Shown in pieces: positions 1 through 7,664 of a stretch of DNA of 64,000 nt. The translations under genes and the position numbers were made by a program. The stretch is from NCBI GenBank assembly GCA_934089275.1, contig CAKOJJ010000002.1, positions 1 through 64,000 of the forward strand, given 5' to 3'. Positions within the stretch are counted from its first letter, which is position 1; the number at the start of each line of letters is the position of its first letter. The notes under the pieces were generated by a model, which saw nothing but the letters and a program-made list of their open reading frames with translations, was not told the DNA's origin and made no database searches. This DNA is from an uncultured Bacilli bacterium. Lineage in GTDB: Bacteria > Bacillota_I > Bacilli_A > RF39 > UBA660.

Positions 1-118
1 ATCACCTGTTGAATACAGACTTAAATATTCATAATCAAATATTTTTATTTAGTGTGTACTTGACAGGTAGTACTATCCATGTTTTACATTATTTTTGCTT
101 CATTTTTTTAATATTTTA

Positions 119-766
119 TTACCACTTGATTTCTTCTAAACCTTTACTTTTTAAATATTTATTTGTTCGTGAAAAAGGTTTTGATCCAAAGAATCCATTT
201 CTTGCACTAAAAGGTGATGGATGTGCACTTTCAATAATATAATTATTTTTTATTAAAGATTTTTTACTTCTTGCATAACTACCCCAAAGAATGAATACAA
301 CATCTCTTTTATTTTCATCTATTAATGAAATAACATCATCAGTAAATTGTTGCCATCCAATATTGCTGTGCGAATTAGGTGTATCTTTAACAACCGTTAA
401 AGTTGAGTTTAAAAGTAATACTCCTTGTTTAGCCCAGCAGGTTAAATCTCCAGTATTTCTTATTGGTACTCCTAAATCATCACATAATTCTTTATATATG
501 TTTTTTAAACTTGGTGGAATTCTCACACCATCTCTTACTGAAAAAGAAAGGCCATGAGCTTGTCCTTCACCATGATATGGATCTTGTCCAACTATGACAA
601 CTTTTACATCTTTAAAAGGAGTAAGTCTTAAAGCATTAAATACTTCTTTTTTACTTGGATAAACTGTATGAACACTATACTCATGTTGAACCCTTTTTAA
701 AAGAGGTTCAAAATAATCTCCCTTATAAATTGGAGCAAGCATATTATCCCAATCATTACCAATCAT
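119..766 (-). CDS. ung: Uracil-DNA glycosylase (family 1)
   Basis: Excises uracil from DNA, starting base-excision repair of deaminated cytosine or misincorporated dUMP. At 215 residues it has the usual bacterial Ung length. The water-activating loop GQDPYHGEGQAHGLSFSV lies near residue 60 and the C-terminal HPSPFSA minor-groove motif near residue 180; both are intact, so the enzyme should be active. It is the last gene of the NAD cluster, starting one base after the nrtR-like stop, so it is probably cotranscribed although its function is unrelated. No convincing hairpin terminator was seen in positions 1-118 downstream, where I see no gene. Confidence 0.97.
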   Translation of the reverse strand: MIGNDWDNMLAPIYKGDYFEPLLKRVQHEYSVHTVYPSKKEVFNALRLTPFKDVKVVIVGQDPYHGEGQAHGLSFSVRDGVRIPPSLKNIYKELCDDLGVPIRNTGDLTCWAKQGVLLLNSTLTVVKDTPNSHSNIGWQQFTDDVISLIDENKRDVVFILWGSYARSKKSLIKNNYIIESAHPSPFSARNGFFGSKPFSRTNKYLKSKGLEEIKW

Positions 767-767
767 T

Positions 768-1586
768 TTATTTCACTCCCTTATATTTAAATAATCTTGA
801 TGGTCTATGTCCTCCACCTGTTTTCATCTCATCAGTTTCTTCAACTTTATTAGCAATAATTCTTCTAAATGCTGGATCTAACAGTTTTTTGTTTAGAATT
901 ACTTCATATACTTTTTGAAGTTCACCTAAGGTAAAATATTTAGGCATCATATTAAATACTACATCAGTATATTCAATTTTATTTTTCAATCTTTCTATAC
1001 CAGAAACAATAACTAATGGATGATCAAATGCAATGGAATCATTTTCAACAATACTGAATTCATATCTATCAGTAGTTTTTTCTCTTAAAGTTTTTTTAAC
1101 AACTGCTTTTAAAACAGTATCTTCGTTAGTTAAAGTTAAATTAATTAAATCGTTTTCTTCAGTTACACTTAAATTAAACCACTTTGCATTATTTTTTAAT
1201 TCAGAGTTCATTCTATTTTTATCAACTAAAGCCATGTATGTTGTAGATATAATACGCATTCTTGGATCTCTTTTAACTCCACCAAAAGTATAAAGTTGTT
1301 CAAGATATATATCTTTAACATTTGTTTCATCTTCTAATATTCTTGCAGGAGCTGATTCTAACTCTTCATCAACACGAATAAATCCACCTGGCAAACACCA
1401 TTTATTTTTAAAAGGGAAATTATTTCTTTTTACCATTAAAATACTCATTGTTTTTTCATTGGTTTTACGGTAATTATCACTTTTTTCATCGCTCACACTT
1501 ACTACTAATATATCCGTAGTTAAAGCAATTCTATCAAATTCATCTGGATTATAATGACTTAAAAATTCTTCTTCAGTTTTATACAT
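768..1586 (-). CDS. nrtR: NrtR-like NUDIX/winged-helix regulator of NAD metabolism
   Basis: About 272 residues. Residues roughly 20-150 form a NUDIX fold with GGFIRVDEELESAPARILED in the NUDIX-box position. The catalytic REXXEE is degenerate (RILEDE), as is usual for NrtR members that sense ADP-ribose or related NAD metabolites instead of hydrolysing them. The C-terminal part (YFTLGELQKVYEVILNKKLL, then RPSRLFKY) is the characteristic NrtR winged helix-turn-helix. The ATG at 1586 is chosen because GAGGTG sits at ribosome-binding distance; a GTG 12 bases upstream would place that site inside the gene. It sits in the operon it presumably represses, behind nadK. Its likely operators are the palindromes at 6338-6394. 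Confidence 0.88.
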   Translation of the reverse strand: MYKTEEEFLSHYNPDEFDRIALTTDILVVSVSDEKSDNYRKTNEKTMSILMVKRNNFPFKNKWCLPGGFIRVDEELESAPARILEDETNVKDIYLEQLYTFGGVKRDPRMRIISTTYMALVDKNRMNSELKNNAKWFNLSVTEENDLINLTLTNEDTVLKAVVKKTLREKTTDRYEFSIVENDSIAFDHPLVIVSGIERLKNKIEYTDVVFNMMPKYFTLGELQKVYEVILNKKLLDPAFRRIIANKVEETDEMKTGGGHRPSRLFKYKGVK

Positions 1587-1648
1587 AGAACACCTCACAT
1601 ATATAATATCACATTAATTACCCCTTGTTTCATTTATTATTTTACTTT

Positions 1649-2440
1649 TTAATTGCTTAAAAATTTATCATTTACTTTTTTAACAAAGTTATAATCTACA
1701 TTTTGATAACACATAATTGTTTTATCACTCAATATAGTATCAATTCTTTCAACATTTTCATAGTATTTATTTTCTCCATCAACAGAAATAAGCAAATTTT
1801 TATTACTAGTTGGAACAATTTCAATCATTTTATTTTGAGGTAAAACAAGTGAATTTGTTAATGTACGATAAGTTTTGCTGTTTAACGGAGCTATAGGAGT
1901 TAATTCCAAAGCATGAAAAGTGTTATAAATAATCGAACCACCAAAACTCAAGTTATAAGCAGTTGAGCCAAAAGATGTTGAGATTAAAACACCATCACCT
2001 GCAAAATGTTCAAGTAAAGCATCATCTATAAAAATATTGAGTTTTAAAGTATTAAGATTCATCTCACGGATAACTACATCATTTAAAGAATAAAATTTAG
2101 AATTTCCAGAAGTTGTATAAACATTGGTTTCTTGAATTCCAAATTCATTTATTTTAAAGTTTCCAGTTTTTAGATTTTTTATAAGCTGATCTAATTCATC
2201 AACATGTATTTCTTGAGCAAATCCTAATGTACCCGTATTAATACCCAAATATAAAACATCACTTTTAAAATTCGTTTCCTTAATCATTCTTAAAAACGTT
2301 CCATCGCCACCTATTGCAATCGCGATGTTATAATCATCTTCAACTATATTAAAACCATTTTTTAATAACTTTTCTTGTACATCATTAAAAGTGTTTATAG
2401 ATTTGTCATTATTATTATAAAATATTTTAACACTTTTCAT
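1649..2440 (-). CDS. nadK: NAD kinase
   Basis: Phosphorylates NAD at the 2' position of the adenosine ribose to give NADP, the last step of the pathway encoded by this cluster. The GGDGTFLRM motif lies near residue 47, followed by NTGTLGF and the GDGVLISTSFGSTAYNLSFG segment of the active site. About 263 residues, normal for Firmicute NadK. The start overlaps the 3' end of pncC. Two ATG codons lie 6 bases apart (2446 and 2440); the downstream one gives the usual MK start, but no strong ribosome-binding site decides between them, suggesting translational coupling. Confidence 0.95.
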   Translation of the reverse strand: MKSVKIFYNNNDKSINTFNDVQEKLLKNGFNIVEDDYNIAIAIGGDGTFLRMIKETNFKSDVLYLGINTGTLGFAQEIHVDELDQLIKNLKTGNFKINEFGIQETNVYTTSGNSKFYSLNDVVIREMNLNTLKLNIFIDDALLEHFAGDGVLISTSFGSTAYNLSFGGSIIYNTFHALELTPIAPLNSKTYRTLTNSLVLPQNKMIEIVPTSNKNLLISVDGENKYYENVERIDTILSDKTIMCYQNVDYNFVKKVNDKFLSN

Positions 2441-2909
2441 AATCATTTAATATTTTTAAAAGAGATTTACTAATTTCATTTTTAATCATTACTTTATTAT
2501 TGAATCTTGTATCATTTATAGCAAATAATTCAAAATCATAAAACTTATTATTTGTTTTATCATATATTGAATAATATATTTTATTATCATCACCATATAA
2601 ATTATTTTTATCACTTCGATTAATTTTACCAGTAATTCCAATTCCATAATCACTTTGGGCAAAATCTGAAATGCTTTTTGCCATTTCTTCTGCAACTTCT
2701 TTACTATAAACAGAATACTTTTCAATCGTTTCCGCACTTACTCCAAGTTTAATTTTATATTCGTTAGAATAAGTAACAGCACTGAATCTTAATACTTCAC
2801 TTGCACCTTCTACATCTGTAATATTTGAAGCAATAAATCCGCCTGTACATGACTCCATTGTTGCAATAGTTTTATGTTTTTTTATAAGTAATTCAACTAT
2901 CTCTTTCAT
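2427..2909 (-). CDS. pncC: PncC-like NMN amidohydrolase (CinA C-terminal domain), divergent
   Basis: Stand-alone CinA C-terminal domain protein of 160 residues. This family deamidates nicotinamide mononucleotide to nicotinate mononucleotide, feeding NMN (for example from DNA ligase) back into NAD. The N-terminal half is canonical: TMESCTGGFIASNIT near residue 17 and FSAVTYSNEYKIKLGVS further on. The glycine-rich segment that normally reads TGIAGP is replaced by TGKINRSDKNN, so the C-terminal half is divergent and activity is not assured. The gene overlaps nadD upstream and nadK downstream, and this context strongly favours the NMN role over a competence role. Confidence 0.85.
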   Translation of the reverse strand: MKEIVELLIKKHKTIATMESCTGGFIASNITDVEGASEVLRFSAVTYSNEYKIKLGVSAETIEKYSVYSKEVAEEMAKSISDFAQSDYGIGITGKINRSDKNNLYGDDNKIYYSIYDKTNNKFYDFELFAINDTRFNNKVMIKNEISKSLLKILNDYEKC

Positions 2910-3459
2910 ATAAATTCCTCTCTTTTATATATTTTAATACTAAATCATCCAGCAAGTCATTATAATATTTGTTATTTCCGATATTTTTTCTGATAAAAGT
3001 TGATGATAAATCATCAGTTATAACATCAGTAAATATAATATTTGGATGATTAATACCTACCTTCTCATTATTTCTTGCAATTACTAAAACTTTAAAATTA
3101 TCTAAAATACATTCATAATTTTTCCAAGTTTTAAAATCATTAATGTTATCAGCTCCACATATGAAATATATTTCATCATCTTTATATGTTTCTTTAAAAT
3201 GATTTAAAGTTTGATATGTATAAACTCTTTTCTTTCCAAGTTCAAAATCACTTGATTCTAAATTCTTATAATTCTTAATCATTATATCAACCATATTAAT
3301 TCTATCAATTTCATTATTTAAATCTTTTCGATCATATTTATTTCCTGTTGGAACAAATATAACTTTATCAACATAATTTTTTTCTATTAAGGAAAGAGCT
3401 ATTCTTAAATGCATCTTATGTGGTGGATTAAATGTGCCACCAAATATACCTATTTTCAT
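2893..3459 (-). CDS. nadD: Nicotinate-nucleotide adenylyltransferase
   Basis: Joins nicotinate mononucleotide and ATP to give deamido-NAD. The nucleotidyltransferase signature GIFGGTFNPPHKMHL starts at residue 4, and the second adenylyl-binding motif appears as the C-terminal SSTFIRKNI. The 188-residue length matches bacterial NadD. The start codon overlaps the nadE stop in an ATGA arrangement, and the 3' end overlaps pncC by 17 bases, so translation is coupled through the operon. Confidence 0.96.
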   Translation of the reverse strand: MKIGIFGGTFNPPHKMHLRIALSLIEKNYVDKVIFVPTGNKYDRKDLNNEIDRINMVDIMIKNYKNLESSDFELGKKRVYTYQTLNHFKETYKDDEIYFICGADNINDFKTWKNYECILDNFKVLVIARNNEKVGINHPNIIFTDVITDDLSSTFIRKNIGNNKYYNDLLDDLVLKYIKERNLYERDS

Positions 3460-4211
3460 GATTCTCTCTTATAATAAGGTAAGTTAAATTTATGATGAGC
3501 ATTATTATGAAGTTTTTCAATTTTATCACTTATCTCTTTATCTAATTTTTCACCATTCATATATTTTTTTATATCAGCATAAGTTACACCTAATTTGTCT
3601 TCATCAGTTTTATTTGATAAACCATCACTAGGAGCTTTATATAATACAGCTGCTGGTACATTTAAAACTTCACCAATTTTAATAACTTCATCAACTGTAT
3701 AATCTGTTAAAACTCCTATGTCATGAACAGAATCTCCACCTTTAGTAAAATAACCTACAAATAATTCACTTTTGTTACTAGTTCCTGCAACTATATAAGT
3801 CTTATGAGTTAATGCTGTTTTTAATGCTGCTAAATAATAAACAGCACTCATTCTTAATCTTGGTTTTAAGTTGATATCACTGTTTAAAGTTTCTTCATCA
3901 GTAAAATTTCCTAATAGATTAACTTTACCTTTTATTGCTTCAAAAGCATCAGTTAAATCTAAATCAATAAGTTCAAAACCAAATGCATCACTTACAAGTT
4001 TTGCATCTTTCTTGTCACTATCTTTTGAATGACAAGGAAGAGTTACTCCTAAAACATTTTCCTTACCAATTGCTTCACACATTATAGCAGCAACAACGGC
4101 AGAATCTTTTCCTCCACTTATGCCTAAAACACATCCCCCTAAATTGTTATCTTTATAATATTTTTTTATAAAATTTATAATGTTTTCTGTTTCTTTCTTT
4201 GCATTAAACAT
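3456..4211 (-). CDS. nadE: NH3-dependent NAD synthetase
   Basis: Amidates deamido-NAD to NAD using ATP. The 251-residue protein lacks the N-terminal glutaminase (CN-hydrolase) domain, so it uses free ammonia. The PP-loop SGGKDSAVVAAI is near residue 33, and GTSNKSELFVGYFTKGGDS is the typical adenylate-binding region. It terminates with TGA, one of the pieces of evidence that TGA is a stop codon in this organism. It lies one base from pncB upstream and overlaps nadD downstream. Confidence 0.97.
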   Translation of the reverse strand: MFNAKKETENIINFIKKYYKDNNLGGCVLGISGGKDSAVVAAIMCEAIGKENVLGVTLPCHSKDSDKKDAKLVSDAFGFELIDLDLTDAFEAIKGKVNLLGNFTDEETLNSDINLKPRLRMSAVYYLAALKTALTHKTYIVAGTSNKSELFVGYFTKGGDSVHDIGVLTDYTVDEVIKIGEVLNVPAAVLYKAPSDGLSNKTDEDKLGVTYADIKKYMNGEKLDKEISDKIEKLHNNAHHKFNLPYYKRES

Positions 4212-4212
4212 T

Positions 4213-5679
4213 TTATTTTCCTCCTAATTCTTTATTTTTTAAACTTTTTATCATATCATTTTTAAATTCAACATACTCGCGAGTTCCATCAACATAATAA
4301 GTATGTGGATTCATTTCTCTTTTTACTTCTGGATAAATTGTGCTCATTTGAGCTTCACAATAATCACGTTTTTCTAAAATTGTTGGATCATCATATACTA
4401 AAACACCATTATCAAATATTTGCTTTTGAAGAGGTACTAAAGTATAGTTGCTGATTTCACTTTGTTTTAAAATGTTTACTGGATCAACTATTATTAATTT
4501 ATCTCCATTAACACTTTCACCACGTCTTACCATGATATCAGCAAGAGCATAACCTGTTTCGTTATCATATGCACGATATAAATCTTTAAAATCAGGATTT
4601 ATAGTTTTAACAATATCATTGCTAAGTTTTATTTTAGGAATTCTTTTTCCATCTTTAACTATGGCAACTTCTTTATAAACACATCCCATACGACCTTCAG
4701 GTTTAGAAATATTATCTCCAACACCTAAAGAATCAAAACAAGCACCTTCATCAACAAGTGATTTAATAGTTTTAGCATTTAAGCCATTGCTTAAACATAT
4801 TTGAGCATCATTAAGTCCAGCTTCATCTAACATCTTTCTTGCCATTTTAGAAAGATAAGCAAGATCTCCAGAATCGATACGAATTCCTTTTAACCTATAT
4901 CCATTTGGAATCAAGTATTCTTTAGCAACTCTGATTGCATTTGGAACACCACTTTTTAATGTATCAATTGTATCAACTAATAATAAGCAATTATTTGGAT
5001 ATGCTTTTGCATATGCAAGGAATGCTTCATATTCTGTATCAAATGATTCTATATAACTATGAGCTTGAGTACCTAAAGCTTGAATTCCAAGCATATTAGC
5101 AGCTAATGCATTACTTGTTCCTGAGCATCCTGCCATAATTCCGTAAAGAGAAGCATCGATTGCAGCCTCTAACCCATCGGCTCTTCTACTTCCAAATTCC
5201 ATAATTGGGATGCCTTTAGGAGTTGCTTCAACAATTCTTCTTGCACCTGTTGCATGTTCCATTGCTCCATTTACTAAAGATAAAATTGCTGTTTCAACTA
5301 TTTGAGCTTCAATAATAGGAGCTTCAACTGTAATTATTGGTTCATTAGGAAACACTGGTGTACCATCAGGTATTGCATATATATTTCCTGTAAACTTGAA
5401 ATTCTTTAAATATTCAATAAAGTTCTTATCGTATCCACCACGTCTTAAATATTCAAGTTCATCCTCTCCAAAATGTAAATTACTAATATATTCAATAACC
5501 TTATCAAGTCCAGCCATTACAGCATATCCACCTTCAGTTGGAACTTTTCTAAAGAAAACATCAAATACAGCTGTTTCATTCTTTTTTTCGTTTTTAAAAT
5601 AAGTTTCTGACATCGTAAATTCATATTCATCAGTCAACAATGTATAATTTCTTGGTAATCTTTCAGTTCTTTTTTTCAT
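4213..5679 (-). CDS. pncB: Nicotinate phosphoribosyltransferase
   Basis: Converts nicotinate and PRPP to nicotinate mononucleotide, the entry step of the Preiss-Handler pathway. About 488 residues, the long Gram-positive form. Recognisable segments are LTDEYEFTMSETYF at the N-terminus, MEFGSRRADGLEAA, and the phosphate-binding region LKGIRIDSGDLAYLS. The ATG at 5679 is preferred over an upstream in-frame GTG at 5688; AAGGATG lies just before. The product of pncA immediately upstream provides its substrate. Confidence 0.96.
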   Translation of the reverse strand: MKKRTERLPRNYTLLTDEYEFTMSETYFKNEKKNETAVFDVFFRKVPTEGGYAVMAGLDKVIEYISNLHFGEDELEYLRRGGYDKNFIEYLKNFKFTGNIYAIPDGTPVFPNEPIITVEAPIIEAQIVETAILSLVNGAMEHATGARRIVEATPKGIPIMEFGSRRADGLEAAIDASLYGIMAGCSGTSNALAANMLGIQALGTQAHSYIESFDTEYEAFLAYAKAYPNNCLLLVDTIDTLKSGVPNAIRVAKEYLIPNGYRLKGIRIDSGDLAYLSKMARKMLDEAGLNDAQICLSNGLNAKTIKSLVDEGACFDSLGVGDNISKPEGRMGCVYKEVAIVKDGKRIPKIKLSNDIVKTINPDFKDLYRAYDNETGYALADIMVRRGESVNGDKLIIVDPVNILKQSEISNYTLVPLQKQIFDNGVLVYDDPTILEKRDYCEAQMSTIYPEVKREMNPHTYYVDGTREYVEFKNDMIKSLKNKELGGK

Positions 5680-5680
5680 A

Positions 5681-6319
5681 TTATTCACACATCCTTAAGT
5701 TTAATTTTTTTTCCTCTTTTTTTAATTCTTCAAAATTTTCTACATATTTGATTCCAGCACTTTCCATAACTTCTCGAGCAATGCTCTTCCAATGATCACG
5801 ATTATGATATTCAGCATCAAATGTATCAACCGCATTTGCTAATAAAAACATATCTACTTGACGATTAAGTTCATCCATATATCTTGCAAAAGTACGAGCA
5901 AAATCCATAACACATAAATCTTCACATACACCTGTAAAAATTACTTCTTTTAAATTTTTCATTTTCTTTAAATCTTCAAGTAATTTTGGATTTAACATTC
6001 CATTGATTGAATTTTTTCGGTAAACCAATGTATTAACATAATTTAAATAATCTTTAAAATCACTTATAAACTCAGCTTCTTTTGTGCCCTCTATACAATG
6101 GGGAGGATAACTTTTAAACTCAGAAGCATCTTCTGCATGAGCTTCTCCAATAAAAGTAATTAATTCACCATCTCGTCTTATATCATCCATAACCATTCTT
6201 TGAGTTGGTACAAGCAAATTATATTGTTTATTTGACATCGGTCCAATATTAACAAACCCTTCTACCATATCGATATTAAAAACACATTTTTTAAAATCTT
6301 CTAATTTTTTCTTTTCCAT
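5681..6319 (-). CDS. pncA: Nicotinamidase-like isochorismatase-family hydrolase
   Basis: Probable nicotinamide deamidase that releases nicotinate for PncB. Features of the isochorismatase fold are visible: the aspartate region NIDMVEGF near residue 16, the lysine in YRKNSINGM, and the nucleophile cysteine in GVCEDLCVMDFARTFAR. At 212 residues it is slightly longer than many PncA proteins, and the metal-binding DxH region is less typical (GEAHAEDASEFKSYPPHC). Assignment rests on the fold plus its position as first gene of the NAD operon, directly behind the promoter with the duplicated palindrome. Confidence 0.88.
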   Translation of the reverse strand: MEKKKLEDFKKCVFNIDMVEGFVNIGPMSNKQYNLLVPTQRMVMDDIRRDGELITFIGEAHAEDASEFKSYPPHCIEGTKEAEFISDFKDYLNYVNTLVYRKNSINGMLNPKLLEDLKKMKNLKEVIFTGVCEDLCVMDFARTFARYMDELNRQVDMFLLANAVDTFDAEYHNRDHWKSIAREVMESAGIKYVENFEELKKEEKKLNLRMCE

Positions 6320-6337
6320 AAAATACCTCTTTCTAAC

Positions 6338-6394
6338 ATTTTGTTAATAACAAAATCTAAAATTTATCAAGAGTTTTTTCTCTTGTTATTAACA
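6338..6394. promoter_or_regulatory. Paired palindromic operators, probable NrtR sites
   Basis: Two palindromes share the core TGTTAWTAACA. One at 6338-6356 is a perfect 19-bp palindrome about a central base (ATTTTGTTA / TAACAAAAT). The other, at 6384-6394, abuts the -10 box. Their centres are 42 bp apart, four helical turns, so two dimers could bind the same DNA face over the start region. Because the operon encodes an NrtR-like regulator, autorepression through these sites is the simplest inference. Confidence 0.75.
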
Positions 6395-6422
6395 TAATAT
6401 TAAAAACAAAAGGATTTGTCAA
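6394..6422 (-). promoter_or_regulatory. Promoter of the pncA-ung NAD operon
   Basis: On the minus strand TTGACA (6417-6422) is followed after exactly 17 bases by TATTAT (6394-6399), a near-consensus housekeeping promoter. It is the only good promoter seen ahead of the eight-gene cluster, so transcription from here probably covers pncA through nrtR and ung. Confidence 0.85.
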
Positions 6423-6452
6423 CTTCTTTTTATCAATTTGTTAAAAAGAACG

Positions 6453-6483
6453 TAAAAAAAAGAACATATCACTTATGATATGT
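6453..6483 (-). terminator. Terminator of the rplI-rlmH operon
   Basis: Minus-strand hairpin ACATATCA / TGATATGT with a 4-base loop, followed by a long T run. It overlaps the end of rlmH and separates that operon from the NAD promoter. Confidence 0.85.
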
Positions 6484-6903
6484 CTCATTATTAAGTATTT
6501 TAAATGATCTATATAATTGTTCTAAAAGGATTGCTCTGAACATTCCATGAGGAAAAGTATTTCTTCCAAATGATAACTTATAATTGCTCATTTTCTTTAT
6601 TCTATCATCAATTCCATCAGATCCACCAATTATAAAAACCAAATTAGAGTTATTTATAAACCATTCATTGATTTTATTAGAAAGCTCTACACTGCTTAAA
6701 TTTTTACCATCTATTTCACAAGTAATAATATAATCAGTTGGTTTTAAATTCTTTAAAATCAAATCTCCTTCAGCTTCCATATTAGAATCTTTTAATTCAA
6801 TTATTTCTAATTTATGATATTTATTTATTCTTTTATAATAATCTTTTATCATTAAAGATAAATATTCTTCTTTAATTTTACCTACACATATTACTTTTAT
6901 CAT
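6469..6903 (-). CDS. rlmH: 23S rRNA (pseudouridine-1915-N3)-methyltransferase
   Basis: SPOUT-class methyltransferase modifying pseudouridine 1915 in helix 69 of 23S rRNA. At 144 residues it is a little shorter than the usual 155-159. The SAM-binding knot contains FIIGGSDGID and the C-terminal segment LSFGRNTFPHGMFRAILLEQLYR is diagnostic. It overlaps walJ by 4 bases, an order (walJ then rlmH) common near the origin in Bacilli. Confidence 0.97.
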   Translation of the reverse strand: MIKVICVGKIKEEYLSLMIKDYYKRINKYHKLEIIELKDSNMEAEGDLILKNLKPTDYIITCEIDGKNLSSVELSNKINEWFINNSNLVFIIGGSDGIDDRIKKMSNYKLSFGRNTFPHGMFRAILLEQLYRSFKILNNETYHK

Positions 6904-7664
6904 AACTTTATTAGATCCGTTCTTTCCCTTTGTTTAGCTATTATTATATTGTTAAATTCAACACCATTTTCTTCTAACTCTTGTTTCACAGTTTTCATAG
7001 CAAGCTCAGGAGAATTATTTTCATGAGAAAGATGGGCTAGAGCAATCTCTTTGGTTTTAGGTCCAATAAATTTACTTAGATAAAATCCACATTGATTATT
7101 AGACAAATGGCCTTCATCGCCTCTAATACGTTTTTTTAACCACGATGGATATGGTCCATGCATAAGCATTTCTACATCATGGTTGCTTTCAAATACATAT
7201 AGATCATGGTTGCTAAGTTTATCAAATAGCTTATGATTTATATAGCCTGTATCTGTTACATATACAAAGCTTTTATCGCCTTCTTTAAAAATATATCCAC
7301 GTGATCCCGGAGCATCATGGCTTGTTCTAAAAAGTTCAACCTTAAATTCCCCAAAATCCATCTCTTCTGAATCAAAACACAAATTTGGATAATCCTCTAA
7401 AAAAGGAAGTTCAACCATCATTTTTTCATCAACAAAAACAAATGGAGTATTTTTCTTAAAAAACACTTTCATCGCACCTGTATGGTCAGCATGAGTGTGG
7501 GTTATAAAGACATAATCAATATCTTTAGTTTCCACACCCAACTCACCTAATTTAGTCGCGATATACTTATTATTCATACCTATATCTATTAAGATATTTT
7601 TATTTCCTATTTTTAAGTATGTGGAATTTCCTTCACTTCCACTTGCTAAAACTGAAACTAGCAT
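6900..7664 (-). CDS. walJ: WalJ/YycJ-type metallo-beta-lactamase fold hydrolase
   Basis: Metal-dependent hydrolase of the YycJ/WalJ family, which in Bacilli is linked to coordinating cell division with replication and wall metabolism. The HTHADHTGAM metal-binding motif lies near residue 55, preceded by LIDIGMNNKYI, with later metal ligands in TDTGYI and LAHLSHENNS. The ATG at 7664 overlaps the stop of the upstream peptidase gene (ATGCTAG), indicating coupling. In many Bacilli this gene follows walKRHI; here no Wal two-component genes are visible in the window. Confidence 0.9.
   Translation of the reverse strand: MLVSVLASGSEGNSTYLKIGNKNILIDIGMNNKYIATKLGELGVETKDIDYVFITHTHADHTGAMKVFFKKNTPFVFVDEKMMVELPFLEDYPNLCFDSEEMDFGEFKVELFRTSHDAPGSRGYIFKEGDKSFVYVTDTGYINHKLFDKLSNHDLYVFESNHDVEMLMHGPYPSWLKKRIRGDEGHLSNNQCGFYLSKFIGPKTKEIALAHLSHENNSPELAMKTVKQELEENGVEFNNIIIAKQRERTDLIKL

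Noticed and set aside
60..90. TTGACA on the plus strand near the window start as a promoter
   Set aside because: The -10 at 17 bases is poor (TTTACA), and it would transcribe antisense to ung with no gene downstream.
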